Assembly (NCBI GenBank): GCA_902490445.1
Contig: CABUDZ010000022.1
Coordinates: 1-24,767, forward strand
Direction: 5' to 3'
DNA: 24,767 bases
From: an uncultured Collinsella sp.
GTDB taxonomy: Bacteria; Actinomycetota; Coriobacteriia; Coriobacteriales; Coriobacteriaceae
The stretch's first letter is position 1, and every line of letters starts with the position of its first letter. Below the pieces are notes generated by a model, which was not told the DNA's origin, searched no databases, and saw nothing but the letters and a program-made list of their open reading frames with translations. The translations under genes and the position numbers were made by a program. This document shows positions 7,789-16,200 of this stretch, piece after piece.

Positions 7789-8696
7789 TTGTTTTCGCAG
7801 GCTTGCGTGAACTGCGCGGGTTTGTCGCCCGTCACACCCAGCCCATAGCGAAAGCTAATAGCATCGACGGGGCACGCGCCCACGCATTTGCCGCAACGAA
7901 TGCACTCGGCATGGTTGGGCGTACGCGTAACGTCCACGTCCATTTGACACACCTTGGCGCACTTGCCGCACGAGACGCATTTGCACTGGTCAACCTGGAT
8001 CCCCAGCAAAGACACCTTGTTCATGAGTGCATAAAATGCGCCGAGGGGGCAAATCCATTTGCAGAAGGGGCGGTAGAACAGCACGCTCAGCACCGTAACC
8101 GCAATGAGGATCGCGAGCTTCCAGGTAAAGAGCTTTCCCAGCGCGGAGCGGATTCCCACGTTCATGATGGACAGCGGAATCGCGCCCTCGAGCACACCCT
8201 GCGGGCAGATGTACTTGCAAAAGAACGGGTCGCCCATACCCACATCGTTAACCACCAAGACGGGCAGCAGCACCACGGCAAACAGTAGCACGGCATACTT
8301 GATGTACGTGAGCGGCTTGAGCTTTTTCGTGGAGAGCTTTTTGCTGGGAATCTTATGCAGAAGCTCTTGCAGCCATCCAAACGGACACAAAAAGCCGCAT
8401 ACAAAACGTCCCAGCAGCACGCCGATCAGAATGAGCGTTCCGGTGACGTAATACGAAAAGCTAAACTTAGACGAGCCCACCACCGACTGAAACGACCCGA
8501 TGGGGCACGCACCCGAGGCCGCCGGACACGAGTAGCAGTTGAGACCCGGCACGCAGACGGCTTTGCCCGCTCCCTGGTAGATGCCGCCCTTGGCAAAGTT
8601 AGGCAGGTGAATATTGGTCGCAAGCGTCGCCGCCGCCTGAATCAATCCACGAAATCGCGCTAAAAGATGCGATGCAGTGTTTTTTCTTTTATCCAA
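7785..8696 (-). CDS. Membrane-bound 4Fe-4S polyferredoxin (NapH/NosR-like)
   Basis: The 303-residue protein alternates membrane helices with cysteine clusters. In order they are CYSCPAASGACPIG, CGFLCPFGWLQE, CKYICPQGVLE and CKWICPLGAFY, then two classical 4Fe-4S motifs, CKCVSCGKCAKVCQ and CIRCGKCVGACPVDA, near the C-terminus. This is the NapH/NosR/RdxA-type arrangement, in which the membrane part passes electrons across the bilayer and the ferredoxin part faces the cytoplasm. I chose the TTG at 8696 (LDKRKNTASH), because GGAG lies 10 nt upstream and the preceding gene ends there with an 8-nt overlap, implying translational coupling. The longer in-frame extension to 8774 would be translated through the small upstream gene and is unlikely. 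Probable role: feeding electrons to the downstream extracytoplasmic thioredoxin or another exported redox protein (inference). Confidence 0.9.
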   Translation of the reverse strand: MDKRKNTASHLLARFRGLIQAAATLATNIHLPNFAKGGIYQGAGKAVCVPGLNCYSCPAASGACPIGSFQSVVGSSKFSFSYYVTGTLILIGVLLGRFVCGFLCPFGWLQELLHKIPSKKLSTKKLKPLTYIKYAVLLFAVVLLPVLVVNDVGMGDPFFCKYICPQGVLEGAIPLSIMNVGIRSALGKLFTWKLAILIAVTVLSVLFYRPFCKWICPLGAFYALMNKVSLLGIQVDQCKCVSCGKCAKVCQMDVDVTRTPNHAECIRCGKCVGACPVDAISFRYGLGVTGDKPAQFTQACENK

Positions 8697-8835
8697 TTCC
8701 GATATACTCCAAGCACAGCCTGATTGCCTTGGCCAGCACGGCATCTGCCTCGCCGCGCATAATTCCAAAGCCAACCATGGCTACCCCAACGATCAGCAAA
8801 GCCACCTGCGCCACAGGCTTAATCGCTTTGAACAA
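8689..8835 (-). CDS. CD1871A-family-like mini membrane protein with CLEY in place of CxxC
   Basis: A 48-residue ORF starts at a TTG (8835), with AAAGGAG placed 8 nt upstream. It has one membrane helix (about residues 9-25, VALLIVGVAMVGFGI) followed by MRGEADAVLAKAIRLC and the ending CLEYIGIG. From memory, the CD1871A family has the same layout: one helix, an RGE segment, and a C-terminal CLECIGIG-type end. Here the second cysteine is Tyr44, so only Cys41 remains. The stop codon overlaps the start of the 4Fe-4S gene by 8 nt. The same neighbours (4Fe-4S membrane protein and TlpA) accompany the family in clostridia, again from memory. Family assignment rests on pattern recognition and needs a profile search. 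Confidence 0.75.
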   Translation of the reverse strand: MFKAIKPVAQVALLIVGVAMVGFGIMRGEADAVLAKAIRLCLEYIGIG

Positions 8836-8868
8836 TCTGACCACTCCTTTCGTTTCGCGACCCATTGG

Positions 8869-8896
8869 ACCATACCGACTATAAAATCCGTGTTAA
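8869..8896 (-). promoter_or_regulatory. Candidate promoter of the redox cassette
   Basis: On the minus strand TTAACA (8896-8891) and TATGGT (8874-8869) are separated by 16 nt, placing transcription start about 30 bp before the TTG of the small CD1871A-like gene. The region is shared with the divergent regulator operon, whose possible -10, TATAAA, is at 8880-8885 on the plus strand. Moderate match only. Confidence 0.4.
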
Positions 8897-8924
8897 GCGT
8901 GAATGACTATGCAAGGAGAACGTT

Positions 8925-9599
8925 ATGCGCATCTTGGTCGTCGAGGACGAGCGGGCGCTGTGCGATGCGATCGCACGCAGCCTGCGCAACTTGGCCTATA
9001 GCGTCGACTGCTGCTACGACGGGCAGCAGGCCCTCGATCTGCTCGATGTCGAGACCTTTGATCTTGTCGTGCTCGACCTCAATCTCCCCCATGTCGACGG
9101 CATGACCGTGCTCAGGCAACTCAGAATTACCGATTGCGAGACCAAGGTGCTCGTGCTCTCGGCACGTGGCGAGGTCTCCGACAAGGTAGCGGGGCTCGAT
9201 GCGGGCGCCAACGACTACCTCACCAAGCCGTTCCATCTTGACGAGCTGGCGGCACGCATACGCAGTCTCACGCTCAGGCGCTTTACGCAAAACGACGTTG
9301 CTCTAACCTGTGGATTGTTGAGCTTTGACACCAAGGCGCGCCTCGCCTCCGTGGGCGGCGAGACCCTATCCCTCACGCGCAAGGAGACCGGCATCTTGGA
9401 ATACCTGATGCTTAACCAGGGGCGGCCGGTGAGCCAGGAAGAGCTTATCGAGCATGTATGGGACAGCAGCGTCAACAGCTTTAGCAACGCGACCCGCGTG
9501 CATATCTCGTCGCTGCGAAAAAAGCTGCGCGGTGCGTTGGGGCACGACCCCATCCGCAACCGAATCGGCGAAGGCTACGTTATGGAGGACGGTAAATGA
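8925..9599 (+). CDS. OmpR/PhoB-family response regulator
   Basis: The 224-residue protein has a receiver domain (1-115) with acidic pocket residues Glu7/Asp8, the phosphoacceptor Asp51 in VVLDLNLPHVDGM, Ser79 and Lys101 in YLTKPFH. A winged-helix DNA-binding domain follows (about 125-222), with the usual LTRKETGILEYLMLNQGRPV entry helix and RVHISSLRKKL recognition region. The length is normal for the family. AAGGAG sits 6 nt before the ATG. The stop codon overlaps the kinase start by 4 nt (ATGA), so the two are co-translated. The divergent redox cassette starts 90 bp upstream and is a plausible target. Confidence 0.96.
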   Translation: MRILVVEDERALCDAIARSLRNLAYSVDCCYDGQQALDLLDVETFDLVVLDLNLPHVDGMTVLRQLRITDCETKVLVLSARGEVSDKVAGLDAGANDYLTKPFHLDELAARIRSLTLRRFTQNDVALTCGLLSFDTKARLASVGGETLSLTRKETGILEYLMLNQGRPVSQEELIEHVWDSSVNSFSNATRVHISSLRKKLRGALGHDPIRNRIGEGYVMEDGK

Positions 9600-10741
9600 A
9601 GCGGCTGTCGCTGCAGTGGCGCATCACGTTGATGACGGCACTGCTGATATGTTCGACCTGCGTACTTATGAATTGCCTGGTTGGCTACTCCGGCATGCGC
9701 TACATGGACTCGATCGGCAATGAACTATCGGCGCACAGCAAGGTGGAGGCGGCCTCGCCCAGCTCATTTGACCCGACAAATAAAGAGCTCGACGACGCGC
9801 TGACCATCGTCGTGAACGACGCCCAAGAATCGTTTGGCGCGACGAGCTGGTATATAACCGCGGCGGTAACGCTGCTCGGCGGCGTGCTGGCCTACTTTGT
9901 AAGCGGGCGCGCACTGCGACCGCTGCGCTTCTTTGCGACGCAAGTCGAGAGCGTGCGGCCCGACAACCTCGCTGACACAAAAATCAGCGAGGACGTGCCC
10001 TCTGAACTCAGGCGCTGCAGCGCGTCGTTTAACGACATGATTGCCCGCCTTGACGAGGGATTTTCCGCACAAAGACAGTTTACGGGCAATGCGGCGCACG
10101 AGCTGCGCACGCCGCTTGCGCTCATGCAGGCCCAGGTTGAGCTTTTTTGCGCCGAGCACCCCGACGCCGACGCCGATACAGCGAGCCTGCTCGGGCTGCT
10201 GCAGGAGCAGACCGAGCGGATGACGCACATGACAAAGACCCTGCTCGAGATGAGCGAGCTGCGCAGTGTCCCTTGCAACGATGCGATTGACCTGGCGCCG
10301 ATGATCGAAGAAGTACTCACGGACCTGGCGCCCCTTGCCGAGCAAAAAGACATCACGCTTACAAGTGAGGGCGACGCGCAAACGATCGGCAGCGATACGC
10401 TAATCTATCGGCTGCTGTTCAACTTGGCCGAAAACGCCATTCGCTACAGCACGCCCAACTCGACCGTGCGAATCAGCGCCCGCGTCGAGGGCGACCGTGT
10501 ACTGCTACGGGTGCGCGACCAGGGGCCGGGCATTCCCGAGCAATACCAGACGAGCATCTTTCAACCCTTCTTCCGCGTCGACAAATCGCGCAGCAGGGCA
10601 TATGGCGGCGTGGGGCTGGGGCTTGCGCTGGTCTGGGAGATCACCGCACTCCACGGCGGCTCCATCGAAGTCGAAGAGAGCTCAGAGAGCGGAACGACTA
10701 TGCTCGTGACGCTTCCCGCTCGCGCGCTCGGCTCATCATAA
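9596..10741 (+). CDS. Sensor histidine kinase, partner of the upstream response regulator
   Basis: The 381-residue protein has two membrane helices (about 10-32 and 84-103) flanking a short extracytoplasmic loop of about 50 residues. A HAMP-like linker starts at GRALRPLRFFA. The dimerisation/phosphoacceptor domain carries His168 in NAAHELRTPLALM. The ATP-binding domain shows the N-box NLAENAIRYS (Asn280), the DQGPGIP motif (308-314), the F-box region IFQPFFRVDKSRSR and the G-box GGVGLGLAL (337-345), so all catalytic motifs are present. The small sensor loop suggests a membrane or redox signal rather than a large-ligand sensor (inference). It overlaps the regulator gene by 4 nt. Its stop codon shares its last base region with the start of the second 85-bp repeat. 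Confidence 0.96.
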   Translation: MKRLSLQWRITLMTALLICSTCVLMNCLVGYSGMRYMDSIGNELSAHSKVEAASPSSFDPTNKELDDALTIVVNDAQESFGATSWYITAAVTLLGGVLAYFVSGRALRPLRFFATQVESVRPDNLADTKISEDVPSELRRCSASFNDMIARLDEGFSAQRQFTGNAAHELRTPLALMQAQVELFCAEHPDADADTASLLGLLQEQTERMTHMTKTLLEMSELRSVPCNDAIDLAPMIEEVLTDLAPLAEQKDITLTSEGDAQTIGSDTLIYRLLFNLAENAIRYSTPNSTVRISARVEGDRVLLRVRDQGPGIPEQYQTSIFQPFFRVDKSRSRAYGGVGLGLALVWEITALHGGSIEVEESSESGTTMLVTLPARALGSS

Positions 10742-10742
10742 T

Positions 10743-10827
10743 AACGAACGGGACGGCACGCCGTGTCGCGCACCGTCCCGCACATAACATCTGTGATGTG
10801 ACAAAGGGACTGCCCCTTTGTCACATC
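10743..10827 (+). repeat. 85-bp double-hairpin repeat, copy 2
   Basis: This copy aligns end to end with 4773-4857 (70 of 85 identical). Hairpin A pairs CGGGACGG with CCGTCCCG. Hairpin B pairs GATGTGACAAAGGG (10795-10808) perfectly with 10814-10827 around ACTGC. It starts 2 bp past the kinase stop codon's first A and lies between converging genes (histidine kinase and GMP synthase), where it may also act as a transcription or mRNA-end signal. Better-preserved pairing suggests it is younger than copy 1. Confidence 0.78.
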
Positions 10828-10860
10828 TGCTAGTTCTCGTCGCCCACCAGCTGAGTTAGC

Positions 10861-11841
10861 TTACTCCCACTCCACCGTACCGACGGGCTTGGGCGTGAGG
10901 TCGTAGCATACGCGGCAGATACCGGGGACCTCGGCGGTGACGCGGGCGGTAATGCGCTTGAGCAACGCCCAGTCGAGCTCAGGCACCTCGGCGGTCATGA
11001 CATCGACGGTGTTGATGCAGCGGATGATACAGGGCCAATCGTAGGCGCGCTTGCCCTCGCGCACGCCGGTGGCGCGGAAGTCGGGCACGACGGCAAAATA
11101 CTGCCAGATGGTCAGACCCGCCTTGTCGATCTCCTCGCGCACGATCGCGTCGGCTTCGCGCAGCGCCTCAAGACGGTCGCGGGTGATGGCACCAAGGCAG
11201 CGGACGCCCAGGCCGGGACCGGGGAACGGCTGGCGCTCGACCATGTTCTCGGGCAGGCCGAGCTCGCGACCCACGACGCGGACCTCGTCCTTGTACAGCA
11301 GTTTGACGGGCTCGCAGAGCTCAAACTGCAGATCCTCGGGCAGACCGCCCACGTTGTGGTGAGCCTTCACGCCGTCTTGGGACTCAAGAATGTCGGGATA
11401 GATGGTGCCCTGGGCGAGGAAACTGACCTCGTCGCCAACCTTGCGGGCCTCCTCCTCGAACACGCGGATAAACTCGGCACCGATGATCTTGCGCTTGGCC
11501 TCGGGCTCCTCGACGTCCACGAGCTTATCCAGGAAGCGATCGGTCGCGTCCACATAGACCAGGTTAGCGTCCATCTGGTTCTTGAAGACGTCGATGACCT
11601 GTTCGCTCTCACCCTTGCGCATCAGGCCGTGGTTCACATGCACGCAAATGAGCTGCTTGCCGATGGCCTTGATGAGCAGGGCCGCGACAACCGAACTGTC
11701 GACGCCGCCGGAAAGAGCCAGCAGGACCTTCTTGTCGCCGATCTGCTCGCGGATTGCAGCGACCTGCTCATCGATGAACACCTGGGCAAGTTCGGGAGTG
11801 GTGATACGCACCATGTCGTCGGGACGCTTGTTGGGATCCAT
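10861..11841 (-). CDS. guaA: GMP synthase ATP-pyrophosphatase subunit (no glutaminase domain)
   Basis: The 326-residue protein covers the ATP-pyrophosphatase and dimerisation domains of GMP synthase, which converts XMP to GMP with ATP and ammonia. Visible motifs are the PP-loop SGGVDSS (44-50), AHHNVGGLPE, the substrate loop PFPGPGLGVRCLG and the conserved ending PKPVGTVEWE. The usual bacterial GuaA is about 510-525 residues because a class I glutaminase precedes these domains. Here translation begins directly at MDPNKRPDDM, with AAGGAG 6 nt before the ATG. No glutaminase ORF is adjacent on either strand. The protein therefore resembles the split archaeal-type GuaAb subunit and would need ammonia or a separately encoded glutaminase. 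A perfect -10 box lies 67 bp upstream. Confidence 0.93.
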   Translation of the reverse strand: MDPNKRPDDMVRITTPELAQVFIDEQVAAIREQIGDKKVLLALSGGVDSSVVAALLIKAIGKQLICVHVNHGLMRKGESEQVIDVFKNQMDANLVYVDATDRFLDKLVDVEEPEAKRKIIGAEFIRVFEEEARKVGDEVSFLAQGTIYPDILESQDGVKAHHNVGGLPEDLQFELCEPVKLLYKDEVRVVGRELGLPENMVERQPFPGPGLGVRCLGAITRDRLEALREADAIVREEIDKAGLTIWQYFAVVPDFRATGVREGKRAYDWPCIIRCINTVDVMTAEVPELDWALLKRITARVTAEVPGICRVCYDLTPKPVGTVEWE

Positions 11842-11907
11842 GCAGGGCTCCTTCTCGGTTCGATGGAAATGCGCCGCGCGTATGCAGACGCACCGTCATA
11901 TGACCTC

Positions 11908-11913
11908 ATTATA
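11908..11913 (-). promoter_or_regulatory. -10 box of the GMP synthase promoter
   Basis: TATAAT reads on the minus strand at 11913-11908, preceded by TGCA. A weak -35 lies near 11931-11936. It predicts a leader of about 60 nt, too short for a riboswitch, and I see no guanine-riboswitch-like fold there. Confidence 0.55.
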
Positions 11914-11953
11914 TGCAGAACGAGATACGTTTCCCATCGCTGCGACAGAGCTT

Positions 11954-11981
11954 TTTGCAGGGGCGGCAGTTTTTCTATATC
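11954..11981 (+). promoter_or_regulatory. Candidate promoter of the LuxR-type regulator
   Basis: TTTGCA (11954-11959) and TATATC (11976-11981) are 16 nt apart on the plus strand. Transcription would start near 11988 and give a leader of about 150 nt that begins within the stem-loop at 11981-12015. The boxes are moderate, and TACAAT near 12100 is an alternative -10. Confidence 0.35.
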
Positions 11982-12015
11982 CCAAGGTCAGCTAGACTTC
12001 GGTAGCCACCTTGGG
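11981..12015. other. Strong stem-loop upstream of the LuxR-type gene
   Basis: CCCAAGGT (11981-11988) pairs perfectly with ACCTTGGG (12008-12015), and an inner GCTA (11991-11994) pairs with TAGC (12003-12006). The result is a 12-bp interrupted stem with an 8-nt loop. Neither strand has a T-run after it, so it is not an intrinsic terminator. It lies between the GMP synthase promoter and the LuxR-type gene and could be a 5' leader structure or a protein-binding site. Confidence 0.55.
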
Positions 12016-12138
12016 AGCATCGCCAATAGACTCTTCCTTTATACGTTCGGCACAATCGTAGGCGATACCCACAAATTCCAGTCCCGAGCAACAAGAGTAC
12101 AATTGCTGCTAGTGTTGCCAGCTGTTGGGAGATGGAAG

Positions 12139-13143
12139 ATGGACTGCGATGGCTACCCATGCGTTCCCATGCCGTTGATGTGCACCGCCTTTGTGCCGGG
12201 GCAGATTGACGCTGCGGTTGCAGGCATTTCCGACCCCGATTCACGCGCCATCGCCACGGCAGAAGCGCTGTACTTTCGCGGACAGGCCGCACTCGCTGCC
12301 AAGACGGCGCACCCCTATCTTGACGTCACCGATCCCGCGCTGCGCTATTCCGCATGCTTTATCTGCGGATACGCCAGTCTGTCGCTCAACCGTATCGCCG
12401 ACGCCCGCCGGTGCCTTGCGGGCATCCTCGATACGCCGGCCGACGAGGAATCGCCCGCCGTCCACGCCACGCATATCCTGTTCGCCTCGGCCGCGAGCGT
12501 CCTGCTGCACTTGCCTTCCCCGTATTCTGCCGAAGAGTTTTATCCACTTGCGGCGCACCTACCCGAAGGCCTGCGACTGTTCGCCAGCTACGTGATGGCG
12601 CACGCCTTGTATCTGCGCGGCGAATACGGCCGCAGCCTGGGCATGGCGGAAAACGCCCTAATTATGAAACAGGGAAGCTATCCCATCTCGGAACTGTTCC
12701 TGCACCTGGCAGCTTCCATGGCATGCATGAGCCTCAAGGACATCGACGCCGCAAAAGCGCATTTTGGAGCCGCTTGGGACATTGCGCGCCCCGACGGCCT
12801 TATCGAGCTCATTGGCGAGCACCACGGCCTTTTGCAGGGGCTCATCGAGGCATGCCTAAAAACGCAATACCCTGACGACTTCGCACGCATCATCGAGATC
12901 ACGTACCGCTTCAGCTACGGCTGGCGGCGCATCCACAACCCCGATTCGGGCGAGGACGTTGCCGACGATTTAACGACCACAGAGTTCACCATGGCCATGC
13001 TCGCCTGCCGCGGATGGACCAACGCTGAAATCGCACGCCATATGGGAGTATCGCCGGGCACCGTCAAAAACCGCCTATCCGGCGTATACGCAAAGCTTGG
13101 CATCGGCACACGCGCCGAGCTGGTCGCGCACATGTTGCGTTAG
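12139..13143 (+). CDS. LuxR-type (C-terminal HTH) transcriptional regulator
   Basis: The 334-residue protein has a C-terminal LuxR/FixJ helix-turn-helix (278-334): LTTTEFTMAMLACRGWTNAE, then IARHMGVSPGTVKNRLSGVY. The N-terminal 270 residues are alanine- and leucine-rich helical pairs (for example YLRGEYGRSLGMAENALIM) resembling TPR-like repeats, so it is a cytoplasmic sensor or protein-binding regulator rather than a phosphorylated receiver protein. I chose the ATG at 12139 because GGGAG lies 7 nt upstream. The reading frame stays open much further left, but that part is antisense to GMP synthase. The large exported protein begins 155 bp downstream on the same strand and is the obvious candidate target. 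The ligand is unknown. Confidence 0.88.
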   Translation: MDCDGYPCVPMPLMCTAFVPGQIDAAVAGISDPDSRAIATAEALYFRGQAALAAKTAHPYLDVTDPALRYSACFICGYASLSLNRIADARRCLAGILDTPADEESPAVHATHILFASAASVLLHLPSPYSAEEFYPLAAHLPEGLRLFASYVMAHALYLRGEYGRSLGMAENALIMKQGSYPISELFLHLAASMACMSLKDIDAAKAHFGAAWDIARPDGLIELIGEHHGLLQGLIEACLKTQYPDDFARIIEITYRFSYGWRRIHNPDSGEDVADDLTTTEFTMAMLACRGWTNAEIARHMGVSPGTVKNRLSGVYAKLGIGTRAELVAHMLR

Positions 13144-13298
13144 CGACCGGGCTGCCAAGCGCATCGAACGCGTTCCGGAACCCGGCGCTTCGCTCGATCA
13201 ATTTGGACATTTTGACCCTTGAACGGCACTACCGCCACGAAGCGTCTTCTCGCAAAATTGGATTATTTCCACCGATATTTGCGGGATGGGAGCCCAAG

Positions 13299-16200
13299 AT
13301 GCTTGATCGCCGTTCGTTACTTGTTGCCGGAGCGTCCTCACTAGCGAGCATCATGTTGCCTCGCGTGCCGGGAAGCGAAAATGCCTTCCTGCTGCCGTTC
13401 GCGCCCACCGCGGCCTATGCCGACGAAAAAGACCCCTTCAGGGTGCTCGTTCTCTCGCGCACCATGTTTGGTGTGGTCGTGGTCGACGTCGCCAACAAGA
13501 ATATGCCCATCAAGGGAGCGCAGGTCACGCTCACGTCGCGCTACGCCGCAGGCAAGCAGCTCGCCGCCACGACCGATGACGAAGGCACCGCCATCTTTGA
13601 GATTGCCTCGCTTTCGGAAGGCTACGTAGACGTGGCAAAGCTCCTTGACGCGTACGACTTTAACGGCGGCATCTCCATTAGCATGGCGGGCTACCGCGAT
13701 GTCGAGATTCCCCTTGCGCGTATCCAGGGCGGCACCGCCATAACCGCGCCCACGCGTCCGCTTTCCGACGGCGAGCCGTACTTCCGCCAGCTCACATTCG
13801 ACGAATGGGACATCCAGTACGCTGAAGCCACGTTCATGGCATTGCCGAAGGACGACACGGCAAACGAGCAGCCCGATACGCACGCCTTTACCGTGCAGGC
13901 TCATCTGCCGCAGGGCGGGCAGGCAACATTGCATATCAATAAAGTGATGCCCGCTGCGGGCAGCTCAACCGAAACCGTCACGCAGATTGGTCAGATCAAG
14001 GCCAGCGCATCGAGCGCGGATAATCTGGCGACGTTCACACTCGAAGACAAGTTCCTCGATGCAGCGTCGAGCCTTCTGGAAGAAGGATGTAAGCTGCGCT
14101 TTGTCCTCGACTACCAGGACAAAACCTACACGCTCTCCTCCCCCATGGCCGTTGTTACCGCGCCGGCGGCAAAGGCGGAATCCGGATCGACCACTATCGT
14201 CCCCACCACTATGGACCAAGAGATCACTCCGTTTGATTTCCCCGCATCGTTTCCCGGCATCGGTGGTAATAAGTTCACGTGCTGGATGCCCTCGTTCCCC
14301 ATTCTGTTCGATTTCTCGTTTGCCGGGTACGTACTGTTTGGCGGAGGATACAAACCAGCCAGCTATATGAACGATTCGGGCAACCCTGATCCGGAATACT
14401 GGAAGAAATCGCCGCGTGAGTCGGGCGCCAAGCAGGCAAACCGCTACCTCGACGAGATGGAGGGGAAGTGGAATCAGTACAAAAGTATGAGTGCCGGTTC
14501 GGGCACCGATCCAAGAAACACCAAGCTCCTTCGCCACCATTGCACGCCGCTGTTCACGATGGATATCGCCACACAGCTGTACGGCTCGCTCGCCTACGAT
14601 TGGGTGGGCAAAACCTGGGGTAACAACAACGACCCTGCATACGGCAATATTAAGGCCCTCTTCCAGGTAAGAACTGACCTCAATTGGACCGAGCAGTTTA
14701 CCCTAGGACCGGTGCCATTTTTCCTAAACGTCAACCCTTGGGTGCTGGCGAAGCTGGCGCTCGCTGTGGGTGCCCACACGCACGGCAGCGGCGCGGCGTT
14801 TTTCAAGAACATTTCGCTCGACTATTCCAACACGTCGGGCTCGTTCACCATCCAGATCGGACTTGCCGTCACCTTTGGAGCCGGCGTTGCAGGCGTCGCT
14901 TCGTCTGCCGTGCGCGGTGCCGCATCCCTCACGCTGTTCATTGGGTACGAGAAGGCAGATGGACACCAGCTTCCGCGGCTGCGCGTGGGTGCAGACGTCG
15001 ATGTCGATGTGATACTCCAGTTCGTAATGTTCAAGTGGACCACCAAGGCTTGGTCGGGGTCGTGGCCCACACTCATCGATTCGTGGAATATGTCGGTGAA
15101 CAATGACGACCGGTATGTGCCCCAACGCTCTGAGCTGGCATTGGGTGGAGATACGCCTTACACGCTGGATGCCTGCTTCGGCACGCCCGGCAACACCGAG
15201 GCAGGTGGTGTGCCGCAGTTTATCGCGTCGGCCACCATCGTCACCAATTCCGAGCTGCTCGCACGCGCCGAGGTTGCAGCCGCCGCGATAAACGTCGCGC
15301 CTGTCGTGCGCGATTGGGATCAAGCGGTCACGCGCATTGAGCTCGAGGCGGATGCAGAAAGCGACGACACGGGACAGGTTGAGCATTTCGTCCACGCACT
15401 GATGGAAAACGACGAAAACGCCGCGCCGATGTACGAGTACACCTACATCGGTCAGGCAACGAACGCCGTTGCGGACTCCAACGCCAATTCTGCCGGCGTG
15501 TCGGAGGACGAGCGTGGCGGCATCAAGCCCTCGAGCGACAACGTGCTGTTTACTGGCGTGCTCAGCGAAGCCCACATGAAGCTGGCGATTATCGCCGGCG
15601 TGGAGTGCCTATTCCGTATCGCCTCGGTGCGCTACGGCGACAATGGCCGCTCGCGCCTGGTGGTACACACAAAGGCGAACGGCACGTGGTCTGCCCCCAC
15701 GCCCGTGGACTTTCCCCTTGGGTTTGGCGAGGGCGACGTGGAGCGCGACGGCATATACGATTACGACTTCGACGTGGTGGAATATACGGACGGAAGAGGA
15801 AACCAGGACGCCTACGTGTTGCTGGTCTCGGGCGAGCGCCGCGACGGCGACAACACCCTTTTCGATACGGCAAGCACAGCCGGCATACTGTCCGTTGTGC
15901 GCCTGCGCATAAGTAATGACGAGACCCGCGTGGTGTCGCACACGTCATGGCGCAGCATCTCGCGCGGCCGCCTGCAAGAGGATGGCTACCATTGCCTGCA
16001 GTGCCCGCGCATCACGGTGGGCAAGACGCTGGTCGACGGGCGCCTGTCGGGTGCTTACCTTCACCGCCGCGGAGTCACCGCAGAAAAGGCGCTCGGCAGC
16101 GAGGCTGAGGTTGCGCTGGAGTGCTTTACCCTGTGGTCGGACGATTTGGGCGACAGCCTGACGTTCCGCCAAGTTCTCCGCTTTCCGCAGGCACCGTCGA

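Noticed and set aside
8697..8774. N-terminal extension of the 4Fe-4S membrane protein
   Set aside because: It overlaps the CD1871A-like gene in another frame, and the coupled TTG at 8696 with GGAG upstream is a better start.
11842..11907. Purine riboswitch in the GMP synthase leader
   Set aside because: The leader is only about 60 nt and lacks the three-way junction pattern.
11356..12138. Open frame extending the LuxR-type gene 261 codons upstream
   Set aside because: Most of it is antisense to the GMP synthase gene, and the GGGAG site and family length support the ATG at 12139.
13172..13181. GTTCCGGAAC palindrome between the LuxR-type and surface-protein genes as an operator
   Set aside because: A single 10-bp palindrome in GC-rich DNA without a clear promoter beside it; too weak to report as a site.
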